Shown: positions 29,881-38,916 of the stretch, piece after piece
How the letters are laid out: each line of letters starts with the position of its first letter
Position numbering within the stretch: position 1 is the stretch's first letter
Origin: Agromyces kandeliae
GTDB lineage: Bacteria; Actinomycetota; Actinomycetes; Actinomycetales; Microbacteriaceae
Reading direction: 5' to 3'
DNA length: 57,336 nt
NCBI RefSeq assembly: GCF_009674665.1
Contig: NZ_WKJD01000013.1
Span: 1-57,336, forward strand
The notes under the pieces: generated by a model
What the model saw: the letters and a program-made list of their open reading frames with translations, nothing else
Told to the model about the DNA's origin: nothing
The model's database searches: none
Program-made: the position numbers and the translations under genes

Positions 29881-32835
29881 ATGATCCTCTCCCTGGTGGC
29901 GTTCGCCGCCGTGGCCCTCGTCACGCCGTTCGCCGCAGGGCCGCTGGGTCGCCGCGTCTTCCCGATCATCGCGCTCGTGCCGGCCATCGTCTTCGGCTGG
30001 CTGCTGACGCTCGTGCCGGCCGTCGCGGGCGGCGAGATCGTGACCGAGCGCATCGAGTGGATCCCCGCGCTCGACATCGCGCTCTCGTTCCGGCTCGACC
30101 CGCTCTCGCTCCTGCTGGCGCTCATCGTCACGGGCATCGGCGCCCTCGTGCTGCTCTACTGCACCTGGTACTTCCGCGACGACGAACCGTCGCTCGACCG
30201 CTTCGCGGCCCTCCTGCTCGGCTTCGCGGGGGTCATGCTCGGGCTCGTCACCTCCGACGACGTGTTCGTGCTGTTCACGTTCTGGGAGGCCACGAGCGTG
30301 CTCTCCTACCTGCTGATCGGGCACGACGCGACCAAGCGCGAGTCCCGCGGCGCCGCGCTGCAGGCGCTCACGGTGACGACCTTCGGCGGACTCGCGATGC
30401 TCGTCGGCCTGGTCGTGCTCACGGTCGCGGGCGGCACCACCTCGCTCGCCGAGCTCGTCGCCGATCCCGTCACCGGAGCGGCGGCCGAGGTCGGCATCGC
30501 GCTCGTCCTCGTCGGCGCGATCTCGAAGAGCGCGCTCGTGCCGTTCCACTTCTGGCTGCCCGCAGCGATGGCGGCGCCGACCCCGGTGTCCGCGTACCTC
30601 CACGCCGCCGCGATGGTGAAGGCGGGCGTGTACCTCGTCGCCGTGCTCGCGCCGGGGTACGCCGAGCTCGCGGTGTGGCATCCGATCGTGATCGGCATCG
30701 GCGGATTCACCATGCTCGTCGGCGGATGGCGCGCGCTGCGGCAGACCGACCTCAAGCTGGTGCTTGCCTACGGCACCGTGAGCCAGCTCGGCTTCCTGAT
30801 CCTCGTCGTCGGCCAGGGCACGCGCGACGCGGCGCTCGCGGGCACCGCGCTGCTGCTCGCGCACGCCCTGTTCAAGGCCGCGCTGTTCCTCACCGTCGGC
30901 ATCGTCGACCACGCCGCCGGCACGCGCGACAAGCGAAGGCTGTCGGGTCTGGCGCGACGGATGCCGTGGCTCGCCGCCTTCGCGACGATCGCAGCCGCAT
31001 CGATGGCGGGCCTGCCGCCGCTGCTGGGCTTCGTGGCGAAGGAGGCCGTGTTCACCGCGCAGCTCGAGGCCGGCGCCGCCGGCGGGGCCGAGGCGACCTG
31101 GGCGTGGGTCGCGCTCGCGGCGGCCGTGCTCGGCTCGATGCTCACCTTCGCGTACAGCGCGCGCTTCGTGTGGGGCGCGTTCGGATCGAGGCGCGGTGCC
31201 GAGCCGACGCCGCTGCACCACGAGCCCGCGATGATGTCGTTCGCGCCCGGCGTCCTCGCGGCGACCTCCCTCGCGACCGCGTTCGCCCTCCCCCTCGTCG
31301 AGCCGCTGCTCGACGCCTACGCGGGGACCCTGCCGGGGCCGACCGAGTACCACCTCGGCCTCTGGCACGGCCTCGAGCCGGCACTCGCGATCTCGGTGCT
31401 CGTGTTCGGCGTCGGCGCACTGCTCGTCTGGAAGCGCGAGGCCGTCGCCCGCGCGCAGGCCGGCGTGCCCGACGCCGTCGACGCCGAGCGGGGCTACCTC
31501 CGGATCATCGGCGCCGTCGACCGCGGGGCGGCACGCGTGACGACCGTGATCCAGTCGGGCGGCCTGCCCGGATACCTCGCGGTCATCGTCGCCGTGCTCG
31601 TCCTCGGCCTCGGCGGCGCGGCCGCAGCGAACGGCGTCTGGCCCGACGGCATCCGCCTCGCCGACGGCTGGGCGCAGCCCCTCATCGGCTTCACCATGAT
31701 CCTCGCGGCCTCGGCCGCGGTCGTCGTGCAGCAGCGGCTCACGGCCGTGCTCCTCGTCGGCGCGACCGGCTACGGCATGGTGCTGGTCTTCGGCATGGCC
31801 GGCGCCCCCGACCTCGCGCTCACGCAGGCGCTCGTCGAGACGATCACCATCGTCGTCGTGGTGCTCGTGCTCCGCCGCCTCCCGCGCCGGGTGACCGGGC
31901 GCCGCGCCGTCGTGCGGGCACCGCTGCGCATCGCGCTCGGGGCGCTCGCCGGGATGGTCATGGCCGTCGTCGGCGTCGTCGCGCTCGGGGCGCGGATGGA
32001 GCCGACGATCGCCGGAGGGCTGCCCCCGCTCGCGGAGGAGGCGCACGCGAAGAACCTCGTGAACGCGCTGCTCGTCGACATCCGCGCCTGGGACACGCTC
32101 GGCGAGATCTCGGTGCTCGTCGCAGTGGCGACGGGCGTCGCCAGCCTGATCTTCGTCTCCGGGCGCCAGGGCGGCGCGCCACGGCTCGACCGCGTCGACC
32201 GGCGGAGTCGCTTCCGGCCGGTGCCGGAGCAGGCCGACAGCATGCGCTCGGCCCGTCGACGCCTCGCAGACGTCGAGAACGAGACGGATGCCGCGTCCGC
32301 GGCCGCCGCGACGCGCCAGACCTGGCTCCTCGCCGGCCGGACCATCTCGCCGCGCAACCGCTCGATCCTCATCGAGGTGCTCGTCCGCCTGCTCTTCCAC
32401 CCGGCGATCGTCGTCTCGGTCTTCCTCCTGTTCGTCGGCCACAACGCACCCGGCGGCGGGTTCGCGGGCGGCCTCGTCGCCGGGCTCGCGCTCGTCGCGC
32501 GGTACCTCGCCGGCGGACGCTACGAGCTCGGCGAGGCCGCCCCGGTGGATGCGGGCCTGCTGCTCGGCACGGGGCTCCTCGTGGCGGCCGGCACCGCGGC
32601 ATCCTCGATCCTCTTCGGCCTGACGGTGTTCGATTCGACCTGGTTCGAGACCGAGGTGCCGGTGCTCGGCACGCTCTCGATCGGGACGTCGACGCTCTTC
32701 GACATCGGCGTCTACCTGGTGGTCGTCGGGCTGGTCCTCGACATCCTCCGGACGCTCGGCGCCGAGATCGACCGGCAGCTCGACGAGGCCGGCCCCGACG
32801 CCGTCCCTGCCGACCCGGCGGAGGTGCGCGCATGA
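29881..32835 (+). CDS. mrpA: Mrp-type Na+/H+ antiporter subunit A, with fused MrpB domain
   Basis: This 984-aa integral membrane protein, the largest Mrp subunit, is related to NuoL/ND5. The quinone-oxidoreductase-like core has the conserved FWEATSVLSYLLIGHD, KSALVPFHFWLPAAMAAPTPVSAYLHAAAMVKAGVYL and LKLVLAYGTVSQLGF (proton channel Lys/Glu/His). The C-terminal 130 residues after about 825 (LFVGHNAPGGGFAGGLVAGLALVARYLAGG and DIGVYLVVVGLVLDILRTLG) are an MrpB domain, so subunits A and B are one protein here. It exchanges cytosolic Na+ for external H+ and supports pH and salt tolerance. It overlaps mrpC by ATGA. Confidence 0.95.
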   Translation: MILSLVAFAAVALVTPFAAGPLGRRVFPIIALVPAIVFGWLLTLVPAVAGGEIVTERIEWIPALDIALSFRLDPLSLLLALIVTGIGALVLLYCTWYFRDDEPSLDRFAALLLGFAGVMLGLVTSDDVFVLFTFWEATSVLSYLLIGHDATKRESRGAALQALTVTTFGGLAMLVGLVVLTVAGGTTSLAELVADPVTGAAAEVGIALVLVGAISKSALVPFHFWLPAAMAAPTPVSAYLHAAAMVKAGVYLVAVLAPGYAELAVWHPIVIGIGGFTMLVGGWRALRQTDLKLVLAYGTVSQLGFLILVVGQGTRDAALAGTALLLAHALFKAALFLTVGIVDHAAGTRDKRRLSGLARRMPWLAAFATIAAASMAGLPPLLGFVAKEAVFTAQLEAGAAGGAEATWAWVALAAAVLGSMLTFAYSARFVWGAFGSRRGAEPTPLHHEPAMMSFAPGVLAATSLATAFALPLVEPLLDAYAGTLPGPTEYHLGLWHGLEPALAISVLVFGVGALLVWKREAVARAQAGVPDAVDAERGYLRIIGAVDRGAARVTTVIQSGGLPGYLAVIVAVLVLGLGGAAAANGVWPDGIRLADGWAQPLIGFTMILAASAAVVVQQRLTAVLLVGATGYGMVLVFGMAGAPDLALTQALVETITIVVVVLVLRRLPRRVTGRRAVVRAPLRIALGALAGMVMAVVGVVALGARMEPTIAGGLPPLAEEAHAKNLVNALLVDIRAWDTLGEISVLVAVATGVASLIFVSGRQGGAPRLDRVDRRSRFRPVPEQADSMRSARRRLADVENETDAASAAAATRQTWLLAGRTISPRNRSILIEVLVRLLFHPAIVVSVFLLFVGHNAPGGGFAGGLVAGLALVARYLAGGRYELGEAAPVDAGLLLGTGLLVAAGTAASSILFGLTVFDSTWFETEVPVLGTLSIGTSTLFDIGVYLVVVGLVLDILRTLGAEIDRQLDEAGPDAVPADPAEVRA

Positions 32836-33287
32836 CCGCATCGCTGACGCTCGTCATCGTCGCCGCCGTGCTCTTCGGCACGGGCATCACCGTCATGCTC
32901 GAGCGGAGCCTCACGCGGGTGCTGATCGGGTTCCTGCTCGTCGGCAACGGCGTCAACCTGTTCATGTTCATCATGGCGGGCGCACCGGGGCTGGCACCGA
33001 TCCACGGCGAGGGCGTCGACCCGGACGCGATCTCCGACCCGCTTCCGCAGGCGTTCGTCCTCACCGCGATCGTGATCAACCTCGGCATCACCGCGTTCAT
33101 GCTCGCGCTCATCTACCGCAGCTGGTGGCTCGCGCAGCTCGGCGAGCGCGGCGACCTCATCGTCGACGAGGACGAGATGGCCGAGGACGCCGAGGAGACG
33201 GCGGACCTCTACCGCAGCTCCGAGGAGGACGACCGCGCGGTGCAGGCGGTGCTCGAGGCGAGCGACGAGGACGGGGGCCGCGGATGA
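32832..33287 (+). CDS. mrpC: Mrp antiporter subunit C
   Basis: This 151-aa protein resembles NuoK, with three transmembrane helices (LTLVIVAAVLFGTGITVMLE, VLIGFLLVGNGVNLFMFIMAG, AFVLTAIVINLGITAFMLALIYRSW) that include the conserved membrane Glu and the GNGVN segment. A roughly 45-residue acidic tail (VDEDEMAEDAEETADL and following) extends beyond typical MrpC and is probably cytoplasmic. Both ends overlap neighbours by 4 nt, so translation is coupled. Confidence 0.93.
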   Translation: MTASLTLVIVAAVLFGTGITVMLERSLTRVLIGFLLVGNGVNLFMFIMAGAPGLAPIHGEGVDPDAISDPLPQAFVLTAIVINLGITAFMLALIYRSWWLAQLGERGDLIVDEDEMAEDAEETADLYRSSEEDDRAVQAVLEASDEDGGRG

Positions 33288-34897
33288 CCGACGCACTCGT
33301 GCCCCTCATGGTGCTGCTGCCGCTCCTCGGCGCGGCGGTCGCGCTCATGCTCGGACGCCGGCAGCGCGCCCAGATGGCGGTGAGCACCGCGGTCCTCGCC
33401 GCCGTCGCGGCGATCGCGGCGGTCCTGCTCGCGCAGGTCGACGCATCGGGCTCCGGCATCGCGGTCGCGGTCGGGGCGTGGCCGCCGCCGTTCGGCATCG
33501 TGCTCGTCGTGGACCGACTGTCGGCGATCATGATCATCATCTCGGCGCTGATGCTGCTCGGCGTCCTCGTCTACGCCGTGGGTCAGGGCATCGCCGACCA
33601 GCACCGCGAGACGCCGGTGTCGATCTTCCACCCGACCTACCTGATCCTGTCGGCGGGCGTCTTCAACGCGTTCATCGCGGGCGACCTGTTCAACCTGTAC
33701 GTGGGCTTCGAGATCCTGCTGTCGGCGAGCTACGTGCTGCTGACGCTCGGCGGCACGGGCGAGCGCATCCGCGCGGGCGTGACGTACATCATCGTGAGCC
33801 TCGTGTCGTCGCTGTTCTTCCTCAGCGCGATCGCGCTCGTGTACGGCGCGACCGGCACCGCGAACATCGCGCAACTGTCGGTGCGCCTCGCCCAGCTTCC
33901 GCAGGACATCCAGCTCATCCTGCACCTGCTGCTGCTCATCGCCTTCGGCATCAAGGCCGCCGTGTTCCCCCTGTCGTTCTGGCTGCCCGACTCGTACCCG
34001 ACCGCACCCGCACCGGTCACGGCGGTGTTCGCCGGCCTGCTCACCAAGGTCGGCGTGTACGCCATCATCCGCACCGAGACGGTGCTCTTCCCGGAGTCCG
34101 ACCTGTCGACGCTGTTCCTCGTGATCGGCGGGCTGACGCTCGCCGTCGGCATCCTGGGTGCGCTCACGCAGGCCGACATCAAGCGCCTGCTCTCGTTCAC
34201 GCTCGTGAGCCACATCGGCTACATGATCTTCGGCATCGGACTCGCGAGCATCGTCGGCCTCGCAGCGACGATCTACTACGTCATCCACCACATCACGGTG
34301 CAGACGACGCTCTTCCTCACGACCGGGCTCATCGAGCGCTTCGGCGGGTCGACGTCGATCACTCGCCTCGGCGGGCTGCGCCGCGCGTCGCCGATGCTCG
34401 CCGTCCTGTTCTTCGTGCCGGCCATGAACCTCGGCGGCATCCCGCCGTTCTCGGGCTTCCTCGGCAAGGTGGGCCTCTTCGTCGCCGGTGCGGATGCCGC
34501 GGGCGGTCCGCCCGCGTCCGAGACGCTCGGCACGTCCTCCCCCGGCCCCGAGTGGCTCATCTGGACGGTCGTCGGGATCGGCGCCGCGACCTCGCTCGTG
34601 ACGCTGTACGCCCTGGCGCGCTTCTGGAACCTCGCGTTCTGGCGCCCGAAGGCCGAGCTCGAGGGGTACCGCTCCCGGATCATCGACTCGGTGCAGGAGG
34701 CGCCCGCGGGCGCCACGGTCGTGGCCACGCGCACGACGCCCGTCCTCATGCTCGCCGCGACGGCCGCGCTCGTCGCGCTGACCCTCGCGCTCACGGTGTT
34801 CGCCGGTCCGCTCTTCGAGCTGTCGGGCCGCGCGGCCGAGAACCTGCGCGACGCGAGCGTGTACGTCTCGATCGTCTTCCCGGGGGGTGTGCGATGA
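33284..34897 (+). CDS. mrpD: Mrp antiporter subunit D
   Basis: This 537-aa antiporter-like subunit is related to NuoM/NuoN. It has about fourteen transmembrane segments and the conserved proton-path motifs DLFNLYVGFEILLSASYVLL (about 126-145), FGIKAAVFPLSFWLPDSYPTAPAPVTAVFAGLLTKVGVYA (about 224-263) and ADIKRLLSFTLVSHIGYM. It forms the main ion-translocating unit together with MrpA. The ATGA overlaps at both ends show it belongs to the same operon. Confidence 0.94.
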   Translation: MTDALVPLMVLLPLLGAAVALMLGRRQRAQMAVSTAVLAAVAAIAAVLLAQVDASGSGIAVAVGAWPPPFGIVLVVDRLSAIMIIISALMLLGVLVYAVGQGIADQHRETPVSIFHPTYLILSAGVFNAFIAGDLFNLYVGFEILLSASYVLLTLGGTGERIRAGVTYIIVSLVSSLFFLSAIALVYGATGTANIAQLSVRLAQLPQDIQLILHLLLLIAFGIKAAVFPLSFWLPDSYPTAPAPVTAVFAGLLTKVGVYAIIRTETVLFPESDLSTLFLVIGGLTLAVGILGALTQADIKRLLSFTLVSHIGYMIFGIGLASIVGLAATIYYVIHHITVQTTLFLTTGLIERFGGSTSITRLGGLRRASPMLAVLFFVPAMNLGGIPPFSGFLGKVGLFVAGADAAGGPPASETLGTSSPGPEWLIWTVVGIGAATSLVTLYALARFWNLAFWRPKAELEGYRSRIIDSVQEAPAGATVVATRTTPVLMLAATAALVALTLALTVFAGPLFELSGRAAENLRDASVYVSIVFPGGVR

Positions 34898-35580
34898 CGG
34901 ATGCCGCCCGCGAGCCGGCCTCGGCCGACCTGGACCCCGCCGCCCCGCCTCCGGCGCGCCGCGACGACCTCACCCGATGGCAGGTGGTGTGGCGCCAGCT
35001 GCCGCTGCTCGCGGTGCTCGTCGCGCTCTGGCTGTTCCTGTGGGACCACGTCGACGTGCTCACCGTCACCACCGGCGTGATCCTCGCGATCGTCGTGACG
35101 CGCGCGCTCTACCTGCCCCCGGTGCTCCTCAGCGGGCGGTTCAACCCGTGGCGCGGACTGCTCCTGGGCCTCGTCATGATGTACGACGTCACGGTCGCGT
35201 CGATCCAGGTCGCCGCTCGTGCGGTACAGCCCCGCTGGCAGCCGACGAACGCGATCATCGCGGTGCAGCTGCTCACCCGCTCCGACCTGGTGACGACCCT
35301 CACGGCCGAGGCGATCACGGTGGTCCCCGGCACGGTCGTTGTCGACATCGACCGCGAGCGCGGCCTGCTGTACCTGCACGCGTTCGGCACCCGCACCGAG
35401 GCCGACCTCGAGAAGGCCCGGGCGCACGTGCTCGCCACCGAGGAGCGCATCGTGCTCGCGATCGGCACGCGGGAGCAGGCTGGGGCCGTCCGCGCCGCCC
35501 GCCGGCAGCGGAAGTCGCAGGGGCGGCCGCCGTCCGAGACCGAGCCCGTCGAGGTACCGGACCGGGAGGGGGACGCATGA
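34894..35580 (+). CDS. mrpE: Mrp antiporter subunit E
   Basis: This 228-aa protein has an N-terminal Ala/Pro-rich lead, two or three membrane helices (LPLLAVLVALWLFLWDHVDVLT, PWRGLLLGLVMMYDVTVASI) and the soluble MrpE domain ending DIDRERGLLYLHAFG (about 149-163). It is needed for assembly or stability of the Mrp complex in other bacteria. The last 45 residues are Arg/Glu-rich and are probably a cytoplasmic extension. It overlaps mrpD and mrpF by 4 nt. Confidence 0.92.
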   Translation: MTDAAREPASADLDPAAPPPARRDDLTRWQVVWRQLPLLAVLVALWLFLWDHVDVLTVTTGVILAIVVTRALYLPPVLLSGRFNPWRGLLLGLVMMYDVTVASIQVAARAVQPRWQPTNAIIAVQLLTRSDLVTTLTAEAITVVPGTVVVDIDRERGLLYLHAFGTRTEADLEKARAHVLATEERIVLAIGTREQAGAVRAARRQRKSQGRPPSETEPVEVPDREGDA

Positions 35581-35849
35581 GCCCGCTCGCCGTGATGGGC
35601 ATCGCCGCCGGCGTCATGTTCGGCGTCGGCGCGATCGCCGCGCTCGTGCGGATCATCCGAGGGCCGACGATGCTCGACCGTGCGCTCGCGACCGACGTGC
35701 TGCTCGCGATCGCGATGTGCGGCCTCGCGGCCGAGATGGCGATCAACCGGCACACCGACACCCTGGTCGTGCTGCTCGTGCTCGCGCTCTTCGCCATCGT
35801 GGGGTCGATCGCGATCGCTCGGTTCATCGGCAAGGAGGATCGCTCGTGA
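35577..35849 (+). CDS. mrpF: Mrp antiporter subunit F
   Basis: This 90-aa protein has three transmembrane helices, with the family core IIRGPTMLDRALATDVLLAIAMCGLAAE (about 26-53), which contains the conserved Asp in the DRALA-D segment. It is a short accessory subunit of the Mrp complex. The stop overlaps the GTG of mrpG. Confidence 0.93.
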   Translation: MSPLAVMGIAAGVMFGVGAIAALVRIIRGPTMLDRALATDVLLAIAMCGLAAEMAINRHTDTLVVLLVLALFAIVGSIAIARFIGKEDRS

Positions 35850-36214
35850 CCGCCGTCGAACTGGGTGTGGGCGCCCTGATCCTCCTCAGCGGCTTCCTGT
35901 CGATGGCGGCGGGCATCGGCGCGCTGCGCTTCCCCGACGTGCTCAGTCGCCTGCACGCCGCGACGAAGCCGCAGGTGCTCGGGCTCGCCGTCGTGCTCCT
36001 CACGATCGTGCTGCGCGTGCCGAGCTGGGGCGTCGTGTCGACGATCGTGCTCATCATGACGTTCCAGCTGCTGACCCAGCCGATGACCGCGCACATGCTG
36101 GGCCGCGCCTCGTACCGCTCCGACGCGCTGCGCCACGACCTGCTCATCCGCGACGACCTCGGCCGCGACATCGCCGAGCACGAACGCGAGCGCGACGACG
36201 ACCCGGCGCGCTAG
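35846..36214 (+). CDS. mrpG: Mrp antiporter subunit G
   Basis: This 122-aa protein has the conserved IGALRFPDVLSRLHAATKPQVLGL segment (about 24-47) and two further helices. A charged tail of about 35 residues follows. GTG 35846 overlaps the mrpF stop (GTGA) and is preceded by AAGGAGGAT. It is the last gene of the antiporter operon. Confidence 0.93.
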   Translation: MTAVELGVGALILLSGFLSMAAGIGALRFPDVLSRLHAATKPQVLGLAVVLLTIVLRVPSWGVVSTIVLIMTFQLLTQPMTAHMLGRASYRSDALRHDLLIRDDLGRDIAEHERERDDDPAR

Positions 36215-36287
36215 CGCCGGCCTTGCGGGCCGTGGCAGGGCCGCGCACAATGAGGATCCGAGGCGCCGCGTGCGCCGGGGAGGGACC

Positions 36288-36902
36288 GTGGATCGCGTCT
36301 GGTACGTCGCCTACGGCTCGAACCTGAGTTCGGAACGGTTCCGCTGTTACGTCGCGGGCGGGCGTCCGGAGGGCGGGGCGCGGACCTACGTCGGCTGCCG
36401 GGATCGCACCGAGCCCGTGGCGGACGCACCCGTCGACCTTCCGGGGGCGGTCTACTTCGGCGGCCGTTCCCGGGTGTGGGGCGGCGGGATGGCGACGTAC
36501 GACCCGCACGCGCGGGGCAGCGTGGCCGGGCGGGCGTACCTGCTCACGGTGGGCCAGCTCGCGGACGTGGTGGCGCAGGAGACGCGGACCCCGATCGAGG
36601 GCGCGCTCGACCTCGGCCGGATGCATCCGTCGACGGGACGGCTCCACTTGGGGCCGGGCCGCTACCGCACGCTCGTCCGCGTCGGTGCCCGGCGCGGGCT
36701 GCCCCTGGTCACGCTCGCGGGCGACGCCGCGCACGACATCGCCGCGCCGTCCGCCGCCTACCTGCGGACCATGGCGGCGGGCCTGCGCGAGTCGAGGGGC
36801 TGGCCGCCGTCGATCGTGGGACGGTACCTCGCCGCGCTCACGGGTGCGCGCCCGAGGTGGACGCCGTCGGCGATCGCCGACCTGGCCCGCGTCGCGGCCT
36901 GA
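36288..36902 (+). CDS. Gamma-glutamylcyclotransferase-like fold protein
   Basis: This 204-aa protein has the GGCT-type strand VWYVAYGSNLSSERF at the N-terminus, where YGSNL forms the substrate loop of gamma-glutamylcyclotransferases. It also has VDLPGAVYFGGRSRVWGGGMATY and GRAYLLTVGQLADVVAQE. Close actinobacterial relatives are often labelled histone deacetylase in databases, which the sequence does not support. The function is unknown. GTG 36288 is chosen because GGGGAGGG precedes it. A GTG at 36270 has no site. It is convergent with the paa cluster, with 3 bp between the stops. Confidence 0.75.
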   Translation: MDRVWYVAYGSNLSSERFRCYVAGGRPEGGARTYVGCRDRTEPVADAPVDLPGAVYFGGRSRVWGGGMATYDPHARGSVAGRAYLLTVGQLADVVAQETRTPIEGALDLGRMHPSTGRLHLGPGRYRTLVRVGARRGLPLVTLAGDAAHDIAAPSAAYLRTMAAGLRESRGWPPSIVGRYLAALTGARPRWTPSAIADLARVAA

Positions 36903-36905
36903 CGC

Positions 36906-37679
36906 TCAACCGCGGCCCGTGAACTGCGGCGTGCGCTTCTCCTGGAACGCCGCGAAGCCCTCGCGGTAGTCGTCGGTGTCGCAGAGCGCGGCCTGCGCGC
37001 GGTTCTCGTCGGACATCGACGCCCAGAGCCCGTGGCGGTGATCGCGCAGGTCGGCGACGAGGCGCTTCGAGGCGATGAACGCCTGCGTGGGGCCGGATGC
37101 CGCCTCCCGGGCCGCGGCGCGCGTGGCCTCGAGCACCTCGTCGGCGGGGAACACCCGCGAGAAGAGGCCCGCGGCGACCGCCTCGGCGCCCGACATGAGC
37201 CGCCCGGTGACGATCAGGTCCATCGTGCGGTGGGCGCCGAGGCGTTCGACGAAGAGCGCGTGGCCGCCCGAGTCGAGCGTCGCGCCGAGGTTCTTGAACG
37301 GCGAGCCGACCTTCGCGGTGTCGGCGACGTAGACGATGTCGCTCGCGATGAGCAGCCCGAGGCCGACGCCGAGGCACGCGCCGTGCGCGACGGCGAACGT
37401 GGGGGCCGGGAACCGGGACATCCGCTTCAGCAGCGGCTCGACCCGGCCGCCGAGGTAGCCCTGCACGTCGTCGTCGCGCGGATCGACGCCCGCGATGTCG
37501 CGCCCGGCGCAGAACGCGCGGCCCTCGCCGCGCAGCACCAGCGCGCGGACGCCCGTGAACTCGGCCTGGTCGTACGCCTCCCCGAGCTCGGCCAGCGCGG
37601 TCTCGCCGAGCGCGTTGAGCTTCGCGGGCGCGTTCAGGGTGATCTCGGCCACGCCGTCGTGGATCTCGAGCTCGATCAT
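36906..37679 (-). CDS. paaG: PaaG-type 1,2-epoxyphenylacetyl-CoA isomerase (crotonase family)
   Basis: This 257-aa crotonase-fold protein has FCAGRDIAGV, ACLGVGLGLLIASDIVYVADTAKVGSPFKNLGATLDSGG and the family-typical end DYREGFAAFQEKRTPQFTG, which closely resembles PaaG. The Asp of LDSGG (about D134) aligns with the catalytic Asp of PaaG, and the hydratase Glu pair is absent. It would convert the ring epoxide made by PaaABCE to oxepin-CoA. GAGAGGA precedes the ATG. It lies 19 bp after paaE and is probably the last gene of the paaABCDEG transcript. Confidence 0.85.
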   Translation of the reverse strand: MIELEIHDGVAEITLNAPAKLNALGETALAELGEAYDQAEFTGVRALVLRGEGRAFCAGRDIAGVDPRDDDVQGYLGGRVEPLLKRMSRFPAPTFAVAHGACLGVGLGLLIASDIVYVADTAKVGSPFKNLGATLDSGGHALFVERLGAHRTMDLIVTGRLMSGAEAVAAGLFSRVFPADEVLEATRAAAREAASGPTQAFIASKRLVADLRDHRHGLWASMSDENRAQAALCDTDDYREGFAAFQEKRTPQFTGRG

Positions 37680-37698
37680 CGCGTTCCTCTCGTCGTCC

Positions 37699-38916
37699 TC
37701 ACACGTCGTAGTCGACCACGACGCGGTCGGACGTGGCGTGCGACTGGCAGGTGAGCACGTAGCCGCGCTCGAGTTCCTCGGGCTCCAGGGCGTAGTTCTC
37801 GGTCATGTTCACGCTGCCGTCGACGACCCGCGCGCGGCAGGTGCCGCACACGCCGCCCGCACAGGCGAACGGCACGTCGGAGCGCACGCGGAGCGCCGCG
37901 TTGAGGATCGACTCGTTGGCGCTGACCGGGCTGTCGACGCTCGACGAGAGCCCGTCGAGCGTGAACTCGATCGCCACCGTCGGCTCGCCGCGCTCGACCG
38001 TGACGGGGCGGCCGTGCCGCGGCTCGGTCGCCCGGTCGGCGTCGGTCGTGAACAGCTCGTACCGGACCCGGCCGACGGGCACGTCGCGGGCCTCGAGCGT
38101 GTCGCGTGCGAGTTGCACGAGTTCGAACGGCCCGCACAGGAACCACTCGTCGACGGTCGCCGGCGGGATGAGCGCGTCGAGCATGCGCTCGAGCTTCTCG
38201 GCGTCGATGCGCCCCGACAACAGCGGCGCGGTGCGCTGCTCGCGCGAGAGCACGTGGTGCAGCGCGAGTCGGGCCGGGTAGCGGTCCTTCAGCTCGGCGA
38301 GCTCCTCGAGGAACATCACGTCGCGCGTCGACCGGTTCGTGTACACGAGCGTGAAGCGCGCGTCGTCGGAACGGGCGAGCACGGTGTGCGCGAGCGCCAT
38401 GAGCGGCGTGATGCCCGAACCCGCCGCGATGCCGACGACGTGCTTGCCGTCGAGCGAGTCGAGCCCCGAGGTGAACGTGCCCTGCGGGCTCATCACGTCG
38501 ATGCGATCGCCCGCGGCGAGCTCGGTGTTCGCCCACGTGGAGAAGCGCCCGCCGAGGTCGCGCTTGATCGCGACCGAGACGCTGCCCCGCACCGGCGGTC
38601 GGCAGATCGAGTACGACCGCCGGAGCTCGTGCCCGTCGAAGTCGCGTCGGAGCGCGACGTACTGCCCGGGCAGGTACGTGTAGTCGTCGGCGAGCGCGTC
38701 GGGCACCGCGAAGGTCACCTCGACCGAGTCGTCGGTCAGCGACCGCACCTCGGCGACCTCGAGCGAGTGGAAGCGCGCGCGCCGGCGCTTGGGTGCCGTG
38801 TCGCCGCCGACCGCGCTCGCGAGGAACGCGTCGGCGATCGCGGCATCCGTCTCGAGCGACCCCGAGACGGCGGAGGCGGGCGGGGCTCCCGTGGAGCCCA
38901 GGTTGATCGCGGCCAT
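37699..38916 (-). CDS. paaE: Phenylacetyl-CoA epoxidase reductase subunit PaaE
   Basis: This 405-aa ferredoxin-NADP reductase type protein has an FAD domain (YLPGQYVALRRDFDGHELRRSYSICRPP), an NAD(P) domain (GIAAGSGITPLMALAHTVL, CGPFELVQ) and a C-terminal plant-type [2Fe-2S] ferredoxin (CAGGVCGTC and then TCQSHA). It passes electrons from NADPH to the di-iron oxygenase PaaA. An Ala/Ser-rich lead of about 40 residues precedes the FAD domain. The ATG overlaps the paaD stop (TGATG). Confidence 0.94.
   Translation of the reverse strand: MAAINLGSTGAPPASAVSGSLETDAAIADAFLASAVGGDTAPKRRRARFHSLEVAEVRSLTDDSVEVTFAVPDALADDYTYLPGQYVALRRDFDGHELRRSYSICRPPVRGSVSVAIKRDLGGRFSTWANTELAAGDRIDVMSPQGTFTSGLDSLDGKHVVGIAAGSGITPLMALAHTVLARSDDARFTLVYTNRSTRDVMFLEELAELKDRYPARLALHHVLSREQRTAPLLSGRIDAEKLERMLDALIPPATVDEWFLCGPFELVQLARDTLEARDVPVGRVRYELFTTDADRATEPRHGRPVTVERGEPTVAIEFTLDGLSSSVDSPVSANESILNAALRVRSDVPFACAGGVCGTCRARVVDGSVNMTENYALEPEELERGYVLTCQSHATSDRVVVDYDV

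Noticed and set aside
29806..32841. 1011-codon minus-strand frame opposite mrpA
   Set aside because: Low-complexity His/Arg/Glu content and perfect overlap with the conserved MrpA frame show that it is not coding.
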